A stretch of DNA of 64,000 nt, from positions 1 through 64,000 of the forward strand of contig MZZL01000130.1 in the NCBI GenBank assembly GCA_002749535.1. The letters are read 5' to 3'. A program made the translations under genes and the position numbers. Each line of letters starts with the position of its first letter. Positions within the stretch are counted from its first letter, which is position 1. Source of the stretch: Apophysomyces variabilis (lineage: Eukaryota; Mucoromycota; Mucoromycetes; Mucorales; Mucoraceae). The notes below the pieces were generated by a model. The model was not told the DNA's origin and searched no databases. It saw only the letters and a list, made by a program, of their open reading frames with translations. Below, in pieces: positions 1-11,838 of the stretch.

Positions 1-1157
1 TATGGATCTTACTGGCCATGATTGTTGGTGTCTTGATTGGATACTACGTTCCGAACGTTCAACCAGCGTTTGCCACCGTCCAATTTGGATCGGTCTCTGT
101 TCCGATCGCCATTGGTTTACTGGTGATGATGTACCCGGTCCTATGCAAAGTTCAGTACGAGCGACTTCCCTCGATTATATCAGACAGACGAATTTGGATC
201 CAAATCTTGATTTCCATTTTCATCAATTGGGTGATTGGACCTATCGTGATGACAGGCTTTGCCTGGGCCACGCTTCCTGACCTTCCCGGCTTCCGTACAG
301 GCGTCGTGATGGTCGGTATCGCAAGGTAGAGTAAAAGACGAAAGAGCAAAGAAAAAAAATTGCAGTTCATTCATCTATTTTGATTTAGATGCATTGCCAT
401 GGTGTTGATATGGAACCATCTGGCTGGTGGAGATGCCAATTATTGCGCTATCCTTGTTGCCATCAACTCGATTCTTCAGATTGCCCTCTATTCACCTTAC
501 AGCGTCCTCTTTATTAACCTTGTCCCGTCTTGGTTCGGTGCTCCTATTGACCGTAGCATTCATACGGATATCTGGCCAATCGCTCAGTCTGTGTTGATAT
601 ACCTGGGTATTCCACTCTTGGCAGGCATTATCACCCGCTTCTCGTTGCGATGGCTGAAAGGAGAGCAGTGGTATGACTTTACCTTCATTCCTCACTTTGC
701 CCCACTGGCATTGGTGGGATTGCTATACACGATCGTGGTCATGTTTGCCAATCAAGGCCATGAGATCATTGCGCACATTGGTTCCGTGTTCCGTGTGATG
801 GTCCCGATGGTCATGTATTTTCTCGTCATGTTCTTTGTCCCCTTTTTTGTCCTTAAGGCGATCGGATTCGAGTATGCGATGGTGGTTACACAAAGTTTCA
901 CGGCGGCCAGCAACAATTTTGAACTTGCCATCGCTGTGGCTGTTGGTGCCTACGGTATCCAATCCGAGCAGGCCTTGGCGGCCACGGTGGGACCTCTCAT
1001 TGAAGTACCAGGTGAGGATAGGGTTTTTGCTTTCTCTTATCTTTCTCTAAACATGTTGCCTTTAGTTTTACTTGTGCTTGTCTATGCCGCTTTATTGCTG
1101 AAACAAAAGATGAACTGGCAAAAGCGATGCTGCAAAGAAGGCACGGAATGCTGCTAA
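1..1157 (+). CDS. ACR3: ACR3-type arsenite/antimonite efflux permease (5' partial)
   Basis: Plasma-membrane carrier that expels arsenite, driven by the proton gradient (family knowledge). Exons are 1-325 (frame starts at base 3), 389-1011 and 1066-1157; phases agree at both junctions and give 345 residues, so only the N-terminal part is missing. The protein is a run of hydrophobic helices. The family-defining TM4 cysteine is present in GIAR-CIAMVLIWN, split by the first intron between R and C, and the functional glutamate of the late helix is in VGPLIEVPV, next to the second intron. The introns (63 and 54 bp) have GT-AG ends. The protein ends in a cysteine-rich tail (CCKEGTECC), which could bind thiophilic metalloids, but that is inference. 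No neighbour in the window suggests an arsenic cluster; the gene's 5' side lies outside. Confidence 0.93.
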
Positions 1158-2650
1158 ATTTGCGTTTTTATCTCATCCTATATTAATCTGGGAAGTGCAA
1201 GGTCACACGCACTTTTTCATCATACCGCTATGGGACACCATGTACTCCACTATCCCGCAATCAATAATCTATTCATTGCTAGTAAAGCCTGCAATGTATA
1301 TATCAACATCATTACTATAAACATAAAGCAATCTACTCCCATGCCATTAGAAGACGATACTACTGACATAGGATTACTGTATTTCTACCATGATCAATGG
1401 AGTCATACTGAAGTTAAGATCGTGGAGACAAGTGAACGGGATGATCCTAGGGATTATCGGGGTATTGGATGGTCCTTTTGGTGGACACGTTGTCTTTGAG
1501 ACATGCGAAAACGTTGTATGGAGATTTTCTTTTTCGGCACATCAGATCACACTTTGTTCTACACGTAAATTACCTAAGCCAGATTTCCTTGTTTGGCTTC
1601 GCCTTCATTTCGCTTGGCCATCCTATATGGTTCTTAGTGTCGGCTTTTTCCGGCTTCAACTTCTCATTATCACTGTTTGTTTCTGAACTGATAACAAGAT
1701 GTTGTGGTTTCTACGTTCACTTTAATCGTAGATTAGTTTTTTGAGATGTTTTATTTAGTATAGGGGCATAGTAGCAAAGCTGCTATTAGGTAAATGGAAA
1801 AAGTACTATTCAAACAAGGCATGATACTATAGCAGGTTTCTTTGTTCTCGAATCGATTAATGAAATAACTTTTTATGTCCTCCGGACCTTGTTCTCTGCA
1901 TGATGGGTGGGGTAATGATTCATTTTTTTTAAATTCTGTGTTGTACAAGGAAATTATTCTTCCGTGCAGCTGACATCTCCATGATAGAATCTAGAACTTT
2001 AGTAGTTAGTAGTAGTAGGAAAGATAACCATCTTGTGGTAAGGATGGTTCTATTGTCCATGAAATGGTAAAGAACAAGACCCTGTAGGGACCAAGTTGAT
2101 GCTTGTTATGGGAGAAGGTAGGGTCAGTTGGGAAGTTGACAGAGCTTATCATGCATGACTTAAGAATAAGATGTCCTGCATTGTTCTGTGTAGCGAGAGC
2201 ACGAGTTTACTGTTTTTCTTTATTTATAGCACCCCGCCGATCTGGATAACGACAGAAGGGCTGCCATGGATCGGATCATGCAACGCTGAGATTTAATCGG
2301 GTGGAGAAGTGGAGAAAGAAACCGCCAGTGAAAGTAGAACAAGGCACACAGCGTCCTGAATAGCGTTGTTTCAGACGCCGTAAATTAAACTTCTTTATTA
2401 CCTCGAAATGACCGATATGGCTAATTGTCTGCCATTGTTTACGTTTTTGTTTTTAGCGCACAAAGTTTACATTCTATAAACTCACCCAGATGAACCCCGA
2501 CTTAATGAGTAAAAAAAAACTGGTTATTTTAAGCAACTTCACTGTGGCTTTCCCTTTAACCTTTTCTTCTTCCCTCTTTGTTACTTCTACGCCCATTAGC
2601 ATTCTTTTCACTTCCTTGTTCTCTCTCTATCTCGCATACCCATATATACC
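1158..2650. other. Intergenic stretch, no supported gene
   Basis: About 1.5 kb between ACR3 and the TBC gene. Several open frames of 60-98 codons overlap at 1390-1744, and two contain hydrophobic runs, but none has family motifs or consistent splice sites. The last 100 bases before 2651 are pyrimidine-rich (CTTTCCCTTTAACC, then TTCTTCCCTC), as expected of a fungal promoter and leader for the downstream gene. Confidence 0.5.
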
Positions 2651-4743
2651 ATGTCGATAGTCCATAGTGCTCCTGTTCTTCAAGAAAACAAGAGCAGTTC
2701 ACCGCATTTGTTAGAAACACATATGCATCCACATGACGACAGTAGCCTTTTCGAGGGTCCAAGCCGATCACACAGTTCGTCATCCACACTCGAATTCTCG
2801 GATGATTCTCAATCCCGAGAATCGGTTGATACGGTAGCAACAGAGAAAACAAAGGATGAATTTCAAGAAGCCATGAGTTCGCCTGTAAAACGGTCTCGAG
2901 GTCGTGGCATGACAGTGACGCAAAAGAATCCATACTCTGCCATCTATACAGGAGATTCAGGGGTGGATGCAGTAGACGAGCAGAAGATAGACGACCTAGC
3001 AGATATCCACCACCAAATTCATGACCTGCAACAGGTGCCAGTAGCGGACGGCGATTCGGACTCAGATAGCGAGGTGGGCAGTGTGAGAAGACAGCGCAAG
3101 CAGAGTCATCGCTCGACCGTCTCATCCGTCAGTTCATTTGTGTCCAGTGCCTCCAACTATGACTTACTTCTCGCACGATTAAGTCCTTCTGAATCACAAC
3201 GTACAGAGTCACAGACTTCATCACCAGCTAAGGAAGTCCGTGCTGAGAACGAAGAAGAGGAAGAAGCAACTCAACAACCAGCAATCGATGATGACGAGAT
3301 TGATTGGGGTATAACAAAAAAAAGAAAACAGAGAAAGATATAGAAAGAACACCTAGTTGATGGTTTTTTCCGTTTCTTTTGGATATAGAGTTCTGGTCCA
3401 AGGTCATCTCGGACTTTGATGGGGTGGCCAAGTCTGAACCTCAAGTATTGTCGTACCATATCCAACGTGGTATCCCACCGTCCCTTCGAGGCATGGTCTG
3501 GCAACTGTTGGCCAAATCTAAAGATACGGTTTTGGAAGATAAATACATGCAATTACTCAAACAGGAATCGGTCTATGAGAAGGCCATTGCACGAGACATG
3601 ACAAGGATATTCACCTATCATGAATACTTTCAACGCAAACAGGGTCAAGAAGCGTTATTCAATGTTGCCAAAGCTTATTCACTTTACGATCCTGAAGTGG
3701 GTTATTCACAAGGGATTTCCTGTCTCATAGGACCCCTACTGTTGAATGTATGTATAGACGGAAGAGATAAGGATTCTTGGACTACTGGATACCATTTGGC
3801 TTAACATCTCCTTTTTTAGATGCCTGAGGAAGAGGCATTTTCTGTGCTTGTTCAGATGATGACTCGTTATGGTCTGCGTGGTCACTTTTTACCACAGCCT
3901 GAACTGTTGTCACAACGGCTTTACCAACTTGAAGGGCTATTTACAGACCATTTGCCGCAAGTGCGTCGTCATTTCGAAGTCCAGGGTGTCCGAGCGCATA
4001 CGTATGCATCGCAATGGTTCGTTACCTTGTTTGCCTATAAGCTTCCCTTGGATACCGTCTTCCGTGTGTTCGACATTGTGTTGTCTGAAGGTGTGGATAG
4101 CATCCATCGATTTGCCCTTGCTCTTTTGGATAAAAACCAGTCGACCATTCTCAGTCTGGAACTGGAAGGTCTATTGCAATATCTTAAAAGTGACGTGTTG
4201 GAGGTATACAAAGAAAATCCCGGTAGTTTCGTCCATGATGCTTTCCAAATCAAGATTATGCCGAAGCGTTTGGAACGACTTGCAAAAGAATACCAAGTGG
4301 AGGCAGCACGAGCCAACACCGAGGCAGAGGCGGTGGAAGTCTTACGAAGACAAAACAAGGCATTAACAGAAACTATTCGACAGCTAGAAAATAATCTCAA
4401 GGAAAGCAACAAAGATCACGAACGCGTCGCAAATGAATTGATCGAGACAAAGATGGAAACAGCGCGATTACATGACGAAAACGATGCGCTTCGACAACAA
4501 TCATACGATCTCAAAAAGGCACTCGAGACTCTCCCTCTTGAAGTCGAGGCGCGCGTGAAGCAAGAAATGGAGATCCTGTGTACGAAGAATACGGCGTTAG
4601 TCGAACGTAATTCAGCACTTGAGGATCAGTTAGTGTACATGGAAAACATGGTGATCGAATTCAAGATGAAATACGCCGAAAGCGAAAATGAACGAGAATC
4701 TCTTCGTCGACGACTCTCCGATGTGAAGCGTTTAATGGGATAA
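2651..4743 (+). CDS. TBC-domain Rab GTPase-activating protein (Gyp5/EVI5-like)
   Basis: Accelerates GTP hydrolysis by a Rab GTPase in membrane traffic. Exons 2651-3308, 3389-3747 and 3820-4743 join in phase and give 646 residues. The N-terminal 215 residues are Ser/Thr-rich and acidic, without a fold I recognise. The TBC domain starts around DWEFWSKVISDF (split by intron 1). Both catalytic fingers are there: the arginine motif IARDMTRIF (I-x-x-D-x-x-R, near residue 285) and the glutamine motif VGYSQG (Y-x-Q, near residue 325), so it should be active. Residues after about 500 form a long charged coiled coil ending in RRRLSDVKRLMG, which is the Gyp5/EVI5 architecture. The substrate Rab cannot be read from sequence. 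Its 3' end faces the 3' end of the CotH-like gene A, 432 bp away. Confidence 0.93.
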
Positions 4744-5175
4744 AAGGACAAAAAAGAGCGGCCCTTTTTTTTTCTCAACTTTATACCAAGGAAATTGCTT
4801 ATATATATATGATCTATCTCTCTCTTTGTATGTGTAGATACCTTTTCTTTTTACTTTTCTTTTTCGTATAATACCTCTCTTTCTTTGTCTCTTCTTATGT
4901 TTACCATAGAAGAAACAAAATGCTTTTATCCGAACACTTTTTTCTCGAGAATTTCCCTTTCTCTTGCTGTATAACAAAGTCTGAAATAAAAAAAAAGATG
5001 AAAAAACAAAGCACATAGATATCAATTCCGGTTTCACAGTTCTCATAGAGCCTTGTTTAAACTAAGACATGCTTACAATGAGTCTCCATGCAACAATGTG
5101 TATGTAGCGCTCTAGTTTGGCTGGCTCCAGGGAGAATGGTATCATTGAATAACCTTTATTTTTCTAGTTTTGCCT
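4744..5175. other. Convergent 3' intergenic spacer
   Basis: 432 bp between two converging genes. It is very T-rich on the plus strand (TTTTTTTTTCTC, CTTTTCTTTTTAC) and A-rich further on, which fits two 3' UTR/polyadenylation regions. No coding signal. Confidence 0.5.
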
Positions 5176-7302
5176 TTATGTGCTTGTCGTCGTTGTGCTT
5201 AGCGAAAGCGTGCTTGCAAAGGAGAAGCTATATTGAATTGCCCTCTTGATGAGCAAGTAAGCCCAATATGAGCCCGTGCCCTCCTCCTCACCTAAGTACG
5301 AAGGATCCAAGTGCTGTAAAGTAGCGATTCTCTGTCGAGAAATCCATTCCTTTACACCGGTAAGAGAGATATGTTTTGTAGGACCCTGGATGGCTTGATC
5401 GAACGGGACATCGTCAGAGATCATGCGTGTAGCAAAATCGATAAACGTTTCGTAATCAATCGGGGGCGGAATTTTATCGCGTGAATCATGGCGTACCTGG
5501 TCTAGCATGAACGTCCAAACATTGAAACCGGATCGAGGCAGTTGCTTATCCCACGCTACGTCTTCACGGATCATGTTGATCAAGGCGTCGATGTAGGGAT
5601 CAATCACTTGTGGATCAAAGGTCTCTTTACAAGTCTTGATGAGTAGGGCCTCGAAGGCTTCCTTGAATTCAGGGACGGTCAGCATCTTTTGGAAAAGGGG
5701 CCGTTTGAGAGCCATGCCAGGATAATGATGATAGTTCCCGTCCCACATATTCGATATATTCATAATACTGGATCCCATGGATATATCCGTATCCGAAGGC
5801 AGATAAACAAACTGTTTGTTTTTCCGGTCATGATATAGATAATAGTTGTCTACATCGGCAATATAGCCATCCGAAAATCCCAATGCAATTTCCAAAGCCA
5901 TACTACAGAACAGGATAAATTTGACTAAGTTGTTTCTTTTCTTGTGTTTTGCTTTCTTAAGCATGCCAGCGCACATGCCGTATGAGCTCTCTACTTACTT
6001 TCTTATCACACTTTGTGTGTTGAAGTACTTTTCCCATTTTTGGACCGCTTTTGTTCCCTCGTTCGGTGCATGAGCAAGGAATCGAGTCAGTTTCATCAGT
6101 CGAGTAAACGTGGCATGGTGACCATGTCTTGGTTTGACTTTGATCTTATAAGTACCATCACCATAGAGCTTGCCATGGTTTCCTCGGAAATCAAGATCAG
6201 AAGTAAGCTTGCTGCTGTTGGAAAAACCCATGCCTTGATACAGGATCCCACGCTTAAATTTCCCTCGAGCTTCCCCATGGAACACATTCCTAAGCCAAGG
6301 CGCTTTGTATGTTTCGATCAATCCATAAAGCCCGTATGGCTTGTTGTTAATAAATATCCTAAGATCATCCTCGTGTCAGTTGATAATGGTTGAGAAGAAA
6401 GAATGGCAATCTTTTTGTTTTCTCTTTTTTATCCGTGTTTGTGCTTTCTTCTCGTTACCTTACATAGGAAAACTCAGTCGAAGGTAGGCCGGCCGACTGG
6501 ATAACATCGTAAATGAAGTTTTCACGCATATACGATGGGTCAGTGACAAGCGAACGCAGCTTGAAATCGCGGTAGCCTGCTAGATCTTGATGCTTGCCCA
6601 GTTTAAAATCGTAGGCCAACTTGAGAGACCACCGCGAACTCCTTCCACCCAGCTTGAGCGTCACATCGGTAAATGTCTGCCATCCATCCAACCTACGATT
6701 CTGTAAGAACATGCATGCTATGCTCCCACATAGACCTTACGTGATACGTGTCATGTTGCAGGACACTTTAACTTCGTTTGCTGTTGCATTTAGATGCAAC
6801 AAATCAATCTGGTTCTGGTCTGCTTCAAAGTGTAACGTCACGATCTGATCCTTCTTATGAGGACTTGAAGGAATACGGTGCATGGCGGATAGCGGTGGCA
6901 AAAGGACTGGAAGACGGACGGGAGTGACACGATTCCATGTTCGGTTATAGAACTCGTTGGGCGTATCTTCTTGAGCAGGCGCACGCGAAAAAGCCTCGCT
7001 TTCGATCATACCATCGCTGTTGAATTTCGCATAATGGTATCCCTTGGTTGCTGTCGGAGCAGTGCCAGTGTATAATATAGAAGAAGCGGATGCCACATGT
7101 AAGAAATAGGGTTCCTGATCCACGATCACAGCTATGTTTTGTTGCCCTTCTGTAGAAACAATCACGTTGTAGGTAATATTTCTGGTATATACCAAGCCAA
7201 TCAAACTGAAAACTGCAATAAAAACCAGTCAGCTTTAAATTTTGAGCTTTTCTTTTTTTTGCGGGTGTCTTCTTTACGTAGAACTGAGAAATATAGCATC
7301 AT
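5176..7302 (-). CDS. CotH kinase-like secreted protein, copy A
   Basis: Homologue of the spore-coat CotH kinase family that is expanded in Mucorales; some family members are cell-surface adhesins, which cannot be claimed for this one. Exons (transcript order) 7302-7278, 7212-6741, 6692-6459, 6358-5999 and 5902-5176 join in phase to 605 residues. The start at 7302 gives a clean signal peptide (MMLYFSVLLFSLIGLV) and lies 59 bp below a TATATAAG box. The first two exons together are 497 nt, the same as exon 1 of copy B at 17632, and exons of 234 and 360 nt also match exactly. Kinase-like motifs seen: LGFSDGY, NYYLYHDRK and the acidic pair SDTDISMGS (candidate metal-binding residues). Sequons such as NIT, NRT and NMT suggest N-glycosylation. 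The C-terminus is Ser/Thr-rich with no clear GPI tail. Confidence 0.88.
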
Positions 7303-7360
7303 GTTACACACTATGAACAGAAATCGGGAAAACGAAAACTAAGAGAGCCATGCTGTCTGT

Positions 7361-7368
7361 CTTATATA
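7361..7368 (-). promoter_or_regulatory. TATA box of CotH-like gene A
   Basis: On the minus strand this reads TATATAAG, 59 bp upstream of the chosen ATG at 7302. It is only a few bases from another in-frame-looking ATG at 7351, which argues against that upstream start. Confidence 0.55.
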
Positions 7369-9076
7369 CGTAGATATTTAGCTTTCTGGGCTGGTTTTCC
7401 TGTCCTATTTTGGATATATAGATAGTTGATCCAAAGTGATATTGTTTGTTTTGATGCTACAGAAATATATAATCTCACGAAATCCTTATCATAATGAAAA
7501 ATGGGCTGTGCCAAACAGAGAAGCATGTCCTAATTTTTTGTATATGCAACACTCTTTCATAAAAGCAAATGTCTTTAAAATCATTTTTCAAATAATTCAC
7601 CAGAATTAAACACGTTCCAGCCTATGACAACCAGGTCGAGTGAGGTCATATGCACACAGCCTCAAATGATTTTCTTACCTTAAGAATGAGATGCCTCAGT
7701 ACAAATGGATCCTATGCAAACCTTTTGTTTTCTTCATGCAACGCATCGAAAAAGTCCATCATTGCAGAACATAAAGATGAACAAGTGCCGAAGTAAACCA
7801 AGTTTCTCCTGAAACTGTTTGTTTATCGGTTATATAAACTCCTCCTTTGTGGCGAAATGAACTTATCAGGTCCGAAACGCCACTTAAAGGAAGAAGCTTG
7901 AGCAGACAGGTATAGGCGGTCCATAGGACCTATTGAACATGTCTAGACAGCATCCGTATGCTGCATGACATGCTAGATAAGCGCTGGTCACAAAAAAATG
8001 GAAACGCATAATTTTAGAAAGGTTCCTAGAAGAACAGTAAAGAAAGCTGGCCTGCGGGCCGGCGTTGCGAAGGGCAAACACTTAGGCAAAGAATTCGATG
8101 AACACATTGCAGTTGCTGTACGGAACTAAACGTGGGAAATGTCGAGCTCTAGCTGCATGATCAGAAAAAGAAACATTGACTTGGCGAGAAACTTAAAATA
8201 CTGCAAGCAGCGCTAGGTAACGACATCACTTATCAGCTTTGTTACTCAATGATCTATTTGTGAATAGCCATATACGGAGGATATTTGGTTCCATTTGCTA
8301 TCTATACCAATAAACGAAAACCGCTTTCATGAATTGGTATACTAAAGTCAAAGTATAGAAATTTCTGCAGTAAAACAAAGTTCATGCCAAAGGCGCTGTT
8401 GCTCTGGATGATCTTGACTGTGATCCTCAACTGTGTCTCTGCTGAAAAAATAATTATGTGTCTATTTGATTCACTATGATGTAACGAAAGCAATATATTG
8501 TATATTCCAGATCATCCATTGCTGAAATTACGATCCACCGCTTAAGCACCTTTTTAGGCGTTGTCGCAGGTTTGCATCGTGCATGGATCTGATAAAAGAG
8601 GTGACCAACATTGATCAGCAGCCTTAAACCGTCTGTCAGTAGATCATCATACGCATTGATACGATGTAACAAAAAGGATAAATAATATAATGTAACATGA
8701 AGACGGTCAGTGTCCTCTTGAAATGGGCAGAAGCCATGACTTTCATTGACAGAACATCAGGTCAATATCGGAAAGAAGGACGCATCCGACAAGGGCAATT
8801 TTCCTTTTACGGACTTCTTGTCCCACCTCGTAACCAGGGTCGTTTTCCCGCCTGGAAGCCTCTTTTCCCCTTTCGATGTTAAGCTCTAAACACATGATTT
8901 GTCATGAAACATATTCCTTTTTTTTTTCATCAAAGAAAAGAGAAGAAAAAAAATGGGAATGATTACATTACTTTTACAAACTTTTTTTTGTTTTTCCTTC
9001 TGGTTCCTAGACTAGACTATCACTGTAAGAAAGAAAAAAGAGAAGTAGAAAAAGGATTGTTGTTGGCGGTCTCTTT
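7369..9076. other. Intergenic stretch, no supported gene
   Basis: About 1.7 kb upstream of CotH gene A and downstream of the Vip1-like gene. Open frames of 60-75 codons occur at 7884-8081, 8302-8672 and 8697-8882, without motifs or linkable splice sites. The 8910-9060 part is A/T-rich with runs of T and A, probably the 3' UTR of the Vip1-like gene on the minus strand. Confidence 0.5.
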
Positions 9077-10318
9077 TTATTGTGTGCTTGCTGCTTGATT
9101 GTCGTTGCTGGTTTGTCCAACCAACTTCTCGCTCTGAATTCTCTTTGCCTCATAGTGAACAGCGGCAATTTGATTTAAGGTTTGACTGGCAAGATCCTGT
9201 ACTTTCTGACCAGTAGGGGTCTGAAGAGCTGCTTGGGCTTTGGTTTGAGCGGTCTGAGCGGCACTCTGTACCTTCTCTTGGATCTTGTACTTCTGATCGA
9301 TCTCCACAGCTTTGTCCCAGATACGGTACTTTTGATCCAAGTTCTTCACTGTAACCGAAAGAAAAATTTCCCAAAGAGAGCAGAAAAAAAGTGTTGGGGA
9401 AAACCGATTTGTTGGGCTAGAATAACTTACCATTTTCCTGCAATGATGTGAGATAACCTTGGAAACGGGCCGACAATCCGTATTTCTGATCATATTCAAG
9501 ACCTTTGGCAACAATTTGGTCTTGCAACATATAGCCATTAGCAAGAAGTTCAGCAGCCACACGCGTCTTGGGCTTGGCTTCTTGCTCAGCAGCTGCATCC
9601 TCTGCCGCAGCCTTCTCATTCTCGGCACTGGTAGCAGTCTCGAAATAAGGAGCAGCGACAATATGACGTTCATCAATCAAAGCTAATTAGTAAACAAAAC
9701 ATAATAAGTCCTTGGTCTATACGTGCAGAAATAGGTTCCTCGTCTCCCCCAAAATCTTGCCGAAGCTTACCATTGCTGAGAAGAGCAGCAGTCTTGGCAG
9801 CCGATTCGCGTTCAAAGTGAATCAATGCTGTCTGTGTTCCGTCTTCGTCTCTATCGATCCGTGAAGAAAAAGTATAGGTAAGGGACTCATTCAGCTCATT
9901 CAATCAAAAATCCAATATATTCTATGTGTATACTCTCATTGCGCGTATATACTGTATCCCCATCGCGTGATACACCTTTTGCTTTCCCCCCATTCTGTTT
10001 CGAAATTGTAACTTACTTGACTAGTTCAAATTCCTTGATTTTTCCACAAAATAAAAAGAATTCCTTCACTAAAGAAACACGAGTAAAAGTTAAGCCTACA
10101 CGAGATACCAAACCTCTTCTTACTATTTCCTCATTACTTACCGGTCTTTTCAGACGATTGAGGCGAGATGTTCTTGACAATCACGTAGTTGGGTGAAGGT
10201 TCTTCGGGGAGCTAGCGAAAGGGAAAAAAAAGTTGGTGTTTAAGTGACAAGTTCATATGTCGCGATCTATTCGTTCTACATAGAAAATACATACAGTAAT
10301 AGTAGACCAGGTAGGCAT
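9077..10318 (-). CDS. vip1: Vip1-like RRM protein
   Basis: Resembles fission-yeast protein vip1, an RNA-recognition-motif protein of poorly known role. Six exons, in transcript order 10318-10295, 10211-10142, 10068-10017, 9850-9771, 9682-9431 and 9348-9077, give 249 residues with every phase consistent. The RRM covers about residues 14-90: YVIVKNISP looks like RNP2, then FFLFCGKIKEFELV, and ALIHFERESAAKTALL stands for RNP1/beta3. Aromatic residues at the classical RNP1 positions are weak, so RNA binding is not certain. The C-terminal half is Ala/Gln/Lys-rich and helical, with a repeated DQKYxI pattern (LDQKYRIW, IDQKYKIQ). It ends AASTQ. Exon 1 encodes only eight residues (MPTWSTIT). Same strand as LSM7, 919 bp apart. 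Confidence 0.85.
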
Positions 10319-11236
10319 TGTTTTGTTAGAAGTTAAGTTATTTGAATGTAATAAGTAAAAAGGAAAAGCGTGCAGGACGGAGAAGAAACGGACCCTATCG
10401 CCGTTTTATACTGGCATATGCTGAGTTTGATTGTAATTGTAGGTTCGCTATCCTTTTGGGATAAGTTGGGCAATCAGCATGACAGAGGAACACATGCTAA
10501 TGAAACAATGAAAATCATAAGATGAATAATAGGAACCAATTTTATTTGAACAATGCTATTCTTCCCTTTTACTTGGCTTTGTCTTAGATGTTTTGGTTTA
10601 AGGGTCTCAGTAGACCCCTCATTCTATTTCTCAAGTATTTCTTCACATTGGTTGATAACACACCCTTTCTATATGACAAGGATAGATTTAGCTATGCATG
10701 GAGATTAGATATCACGGGCCATAGAACGGGGAACCGTGGTAGAAACATGAGGAATGACACATTAAGTGATGCAATGTTTAGAGCAAAAAGAGAAACTTGT
10801 GCCATCATAGATACGTAACGTTGCAAAAGACCGAGCTGGAATGACCCAGAAACATTGACGAACAAGGTTAAATGACACATGGCACCCTCTGACTTTTTTT
10901 TCTTTTTTCCTTACGATTCCATAAGCCTATTTTTTGGGTTCCTGAATCGTAAACCCAAAGCTACCCCATTTCGCCATTGCCTTTAATGCGTATTCCGCAT
11001 CTTAGCGATTCATCCCGTCGGATCATGAAAACCCGAAAACTACCATCGGATTTTGTCCAAAACGGCCACTTCCCTTTTTCTCCTTTTCTTTTTCTTTTCT
11101 CTTTTTTTATTCTTGTTAAACGTTGATATCGTGGATTGGGATTGGGCGCTGTGGTCCAACTTGCTGCTCGTTTCTTTCGGTTTTCTTTTTTAGTTTCGCG
11201 CAGTTGAAATACACAAAGCGAAGGGATAGTCCTTTT
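10319..11236. other. Intergenic region between LSM7 and the Vip1-like gene
   Basis: Promoter side of the Vip1-like gene (minus strand) and 3' side of LSM7. One 76-codon frame at 10588-10818 has no motif. A strongly pyrimidine-rich tract (TTTTTTTTCTTTTTTCC around 10892 and CCTTTTCTTTTTC around 11082) is present. Nothing else is supported. Confidence 0.45.
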
Positions 11237-11838
11237 TTACTGGGTTACGAAAGGATTTTCGATTTCCTCACTTCCGTCGAAAGGTGATATAAGGATAACG
11301 GCAGTTCCTCGTAACACAGCTAATCCAAGCTCTCTTGTCTTATCTGTCACGTAACCCGTTTCCAAATCTTTCGAGTAAAGGGAATATCATGTGCGTGAGC
11401 AAAGCCTCTTCTTTCCTATATTCCCTTTTTAAGCTACCTTTTAAGTACTCAGTGGTGTTGTCCAAAACCAAGTTCAGCAACGGGTCGTATCCCATAAGTG
11501 TACCGACCACTAAGTTTGAATCCAATGTTAATCCTCATCTTGGATTAAGCTGGATCTATTGAATGCTATTTTACCTTCACGTCCACCACTAAAGCGCACG
11601 CGGACTTTTTTCTCCATATATTTGCTCAGATCGAGGATTGATTCTTTCTTTGGTCGCTCTTGTTGATGCTGACTTGATGAATGGTGTCCACCGCGACCTC
11701 CACGACCACCGCGTCCCCCACGTCCTCGTTCTCCTCCTCGACCTCCACCGTGATATCCTCTATTTCCCTAATTCCATGCGACAGTGATTTAGTCATTTCA
11801 GCTGGGTATGCATTAATATACTTTACTCTGTCTGACAT
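11237..11838 (-). CDS. LSM7: U6 snRNA-associated Sm-like protein LSm7
   Basis: Subunit of the LSm2-8 ring (nuclear, binds the U6 snRNA 3' end in splicing) and of the cytoplasmic LSm1-7 ring (mRNA decay). Four exons, 11838-11827, 11767-11575, 11509-11438 and 11343-11237, give 127 residues with all phases consistent. Sm1 motif: SILDLSKYMEKKVRVRF then GGREVVGTLMGYDPLLNLVL; Sm2 motif: GLAVLRGTAVILISPFDG. The N-terminus carries an unusual RGG run (YHGGGRGGERGRGGRGG and on) before the Sm fold. The junction EYLK-DKTREL lacks the roughly ten-residue Asp-Pro-rich loop found between the Sm motifs in LSm7 of yeast and animals, so either a micro-exon inside the 94-bp third intron was missed or the loop is shortened. 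The first exon encodes only MSDR. Confidence 0.93.

Noticed and set aside
1390..1744. Hydrophobic open frames after ACR3 as a small membrane protein
   Set aside because: Overlapping frames on the same strand, no signal of a family and no splice structure; likely chance in AT-rich DNA.
7308..7351. Alternative first exon for CotH gene A starting at 7351 (MALLVFVF...)
   Set aside because: It can be spliced in phase, but it starts only ten bases below the TATATAAG box. The start at 7302 gives a canonical GTAAAG donor, a better signal peptide and the 497-nt length shared with copy B.
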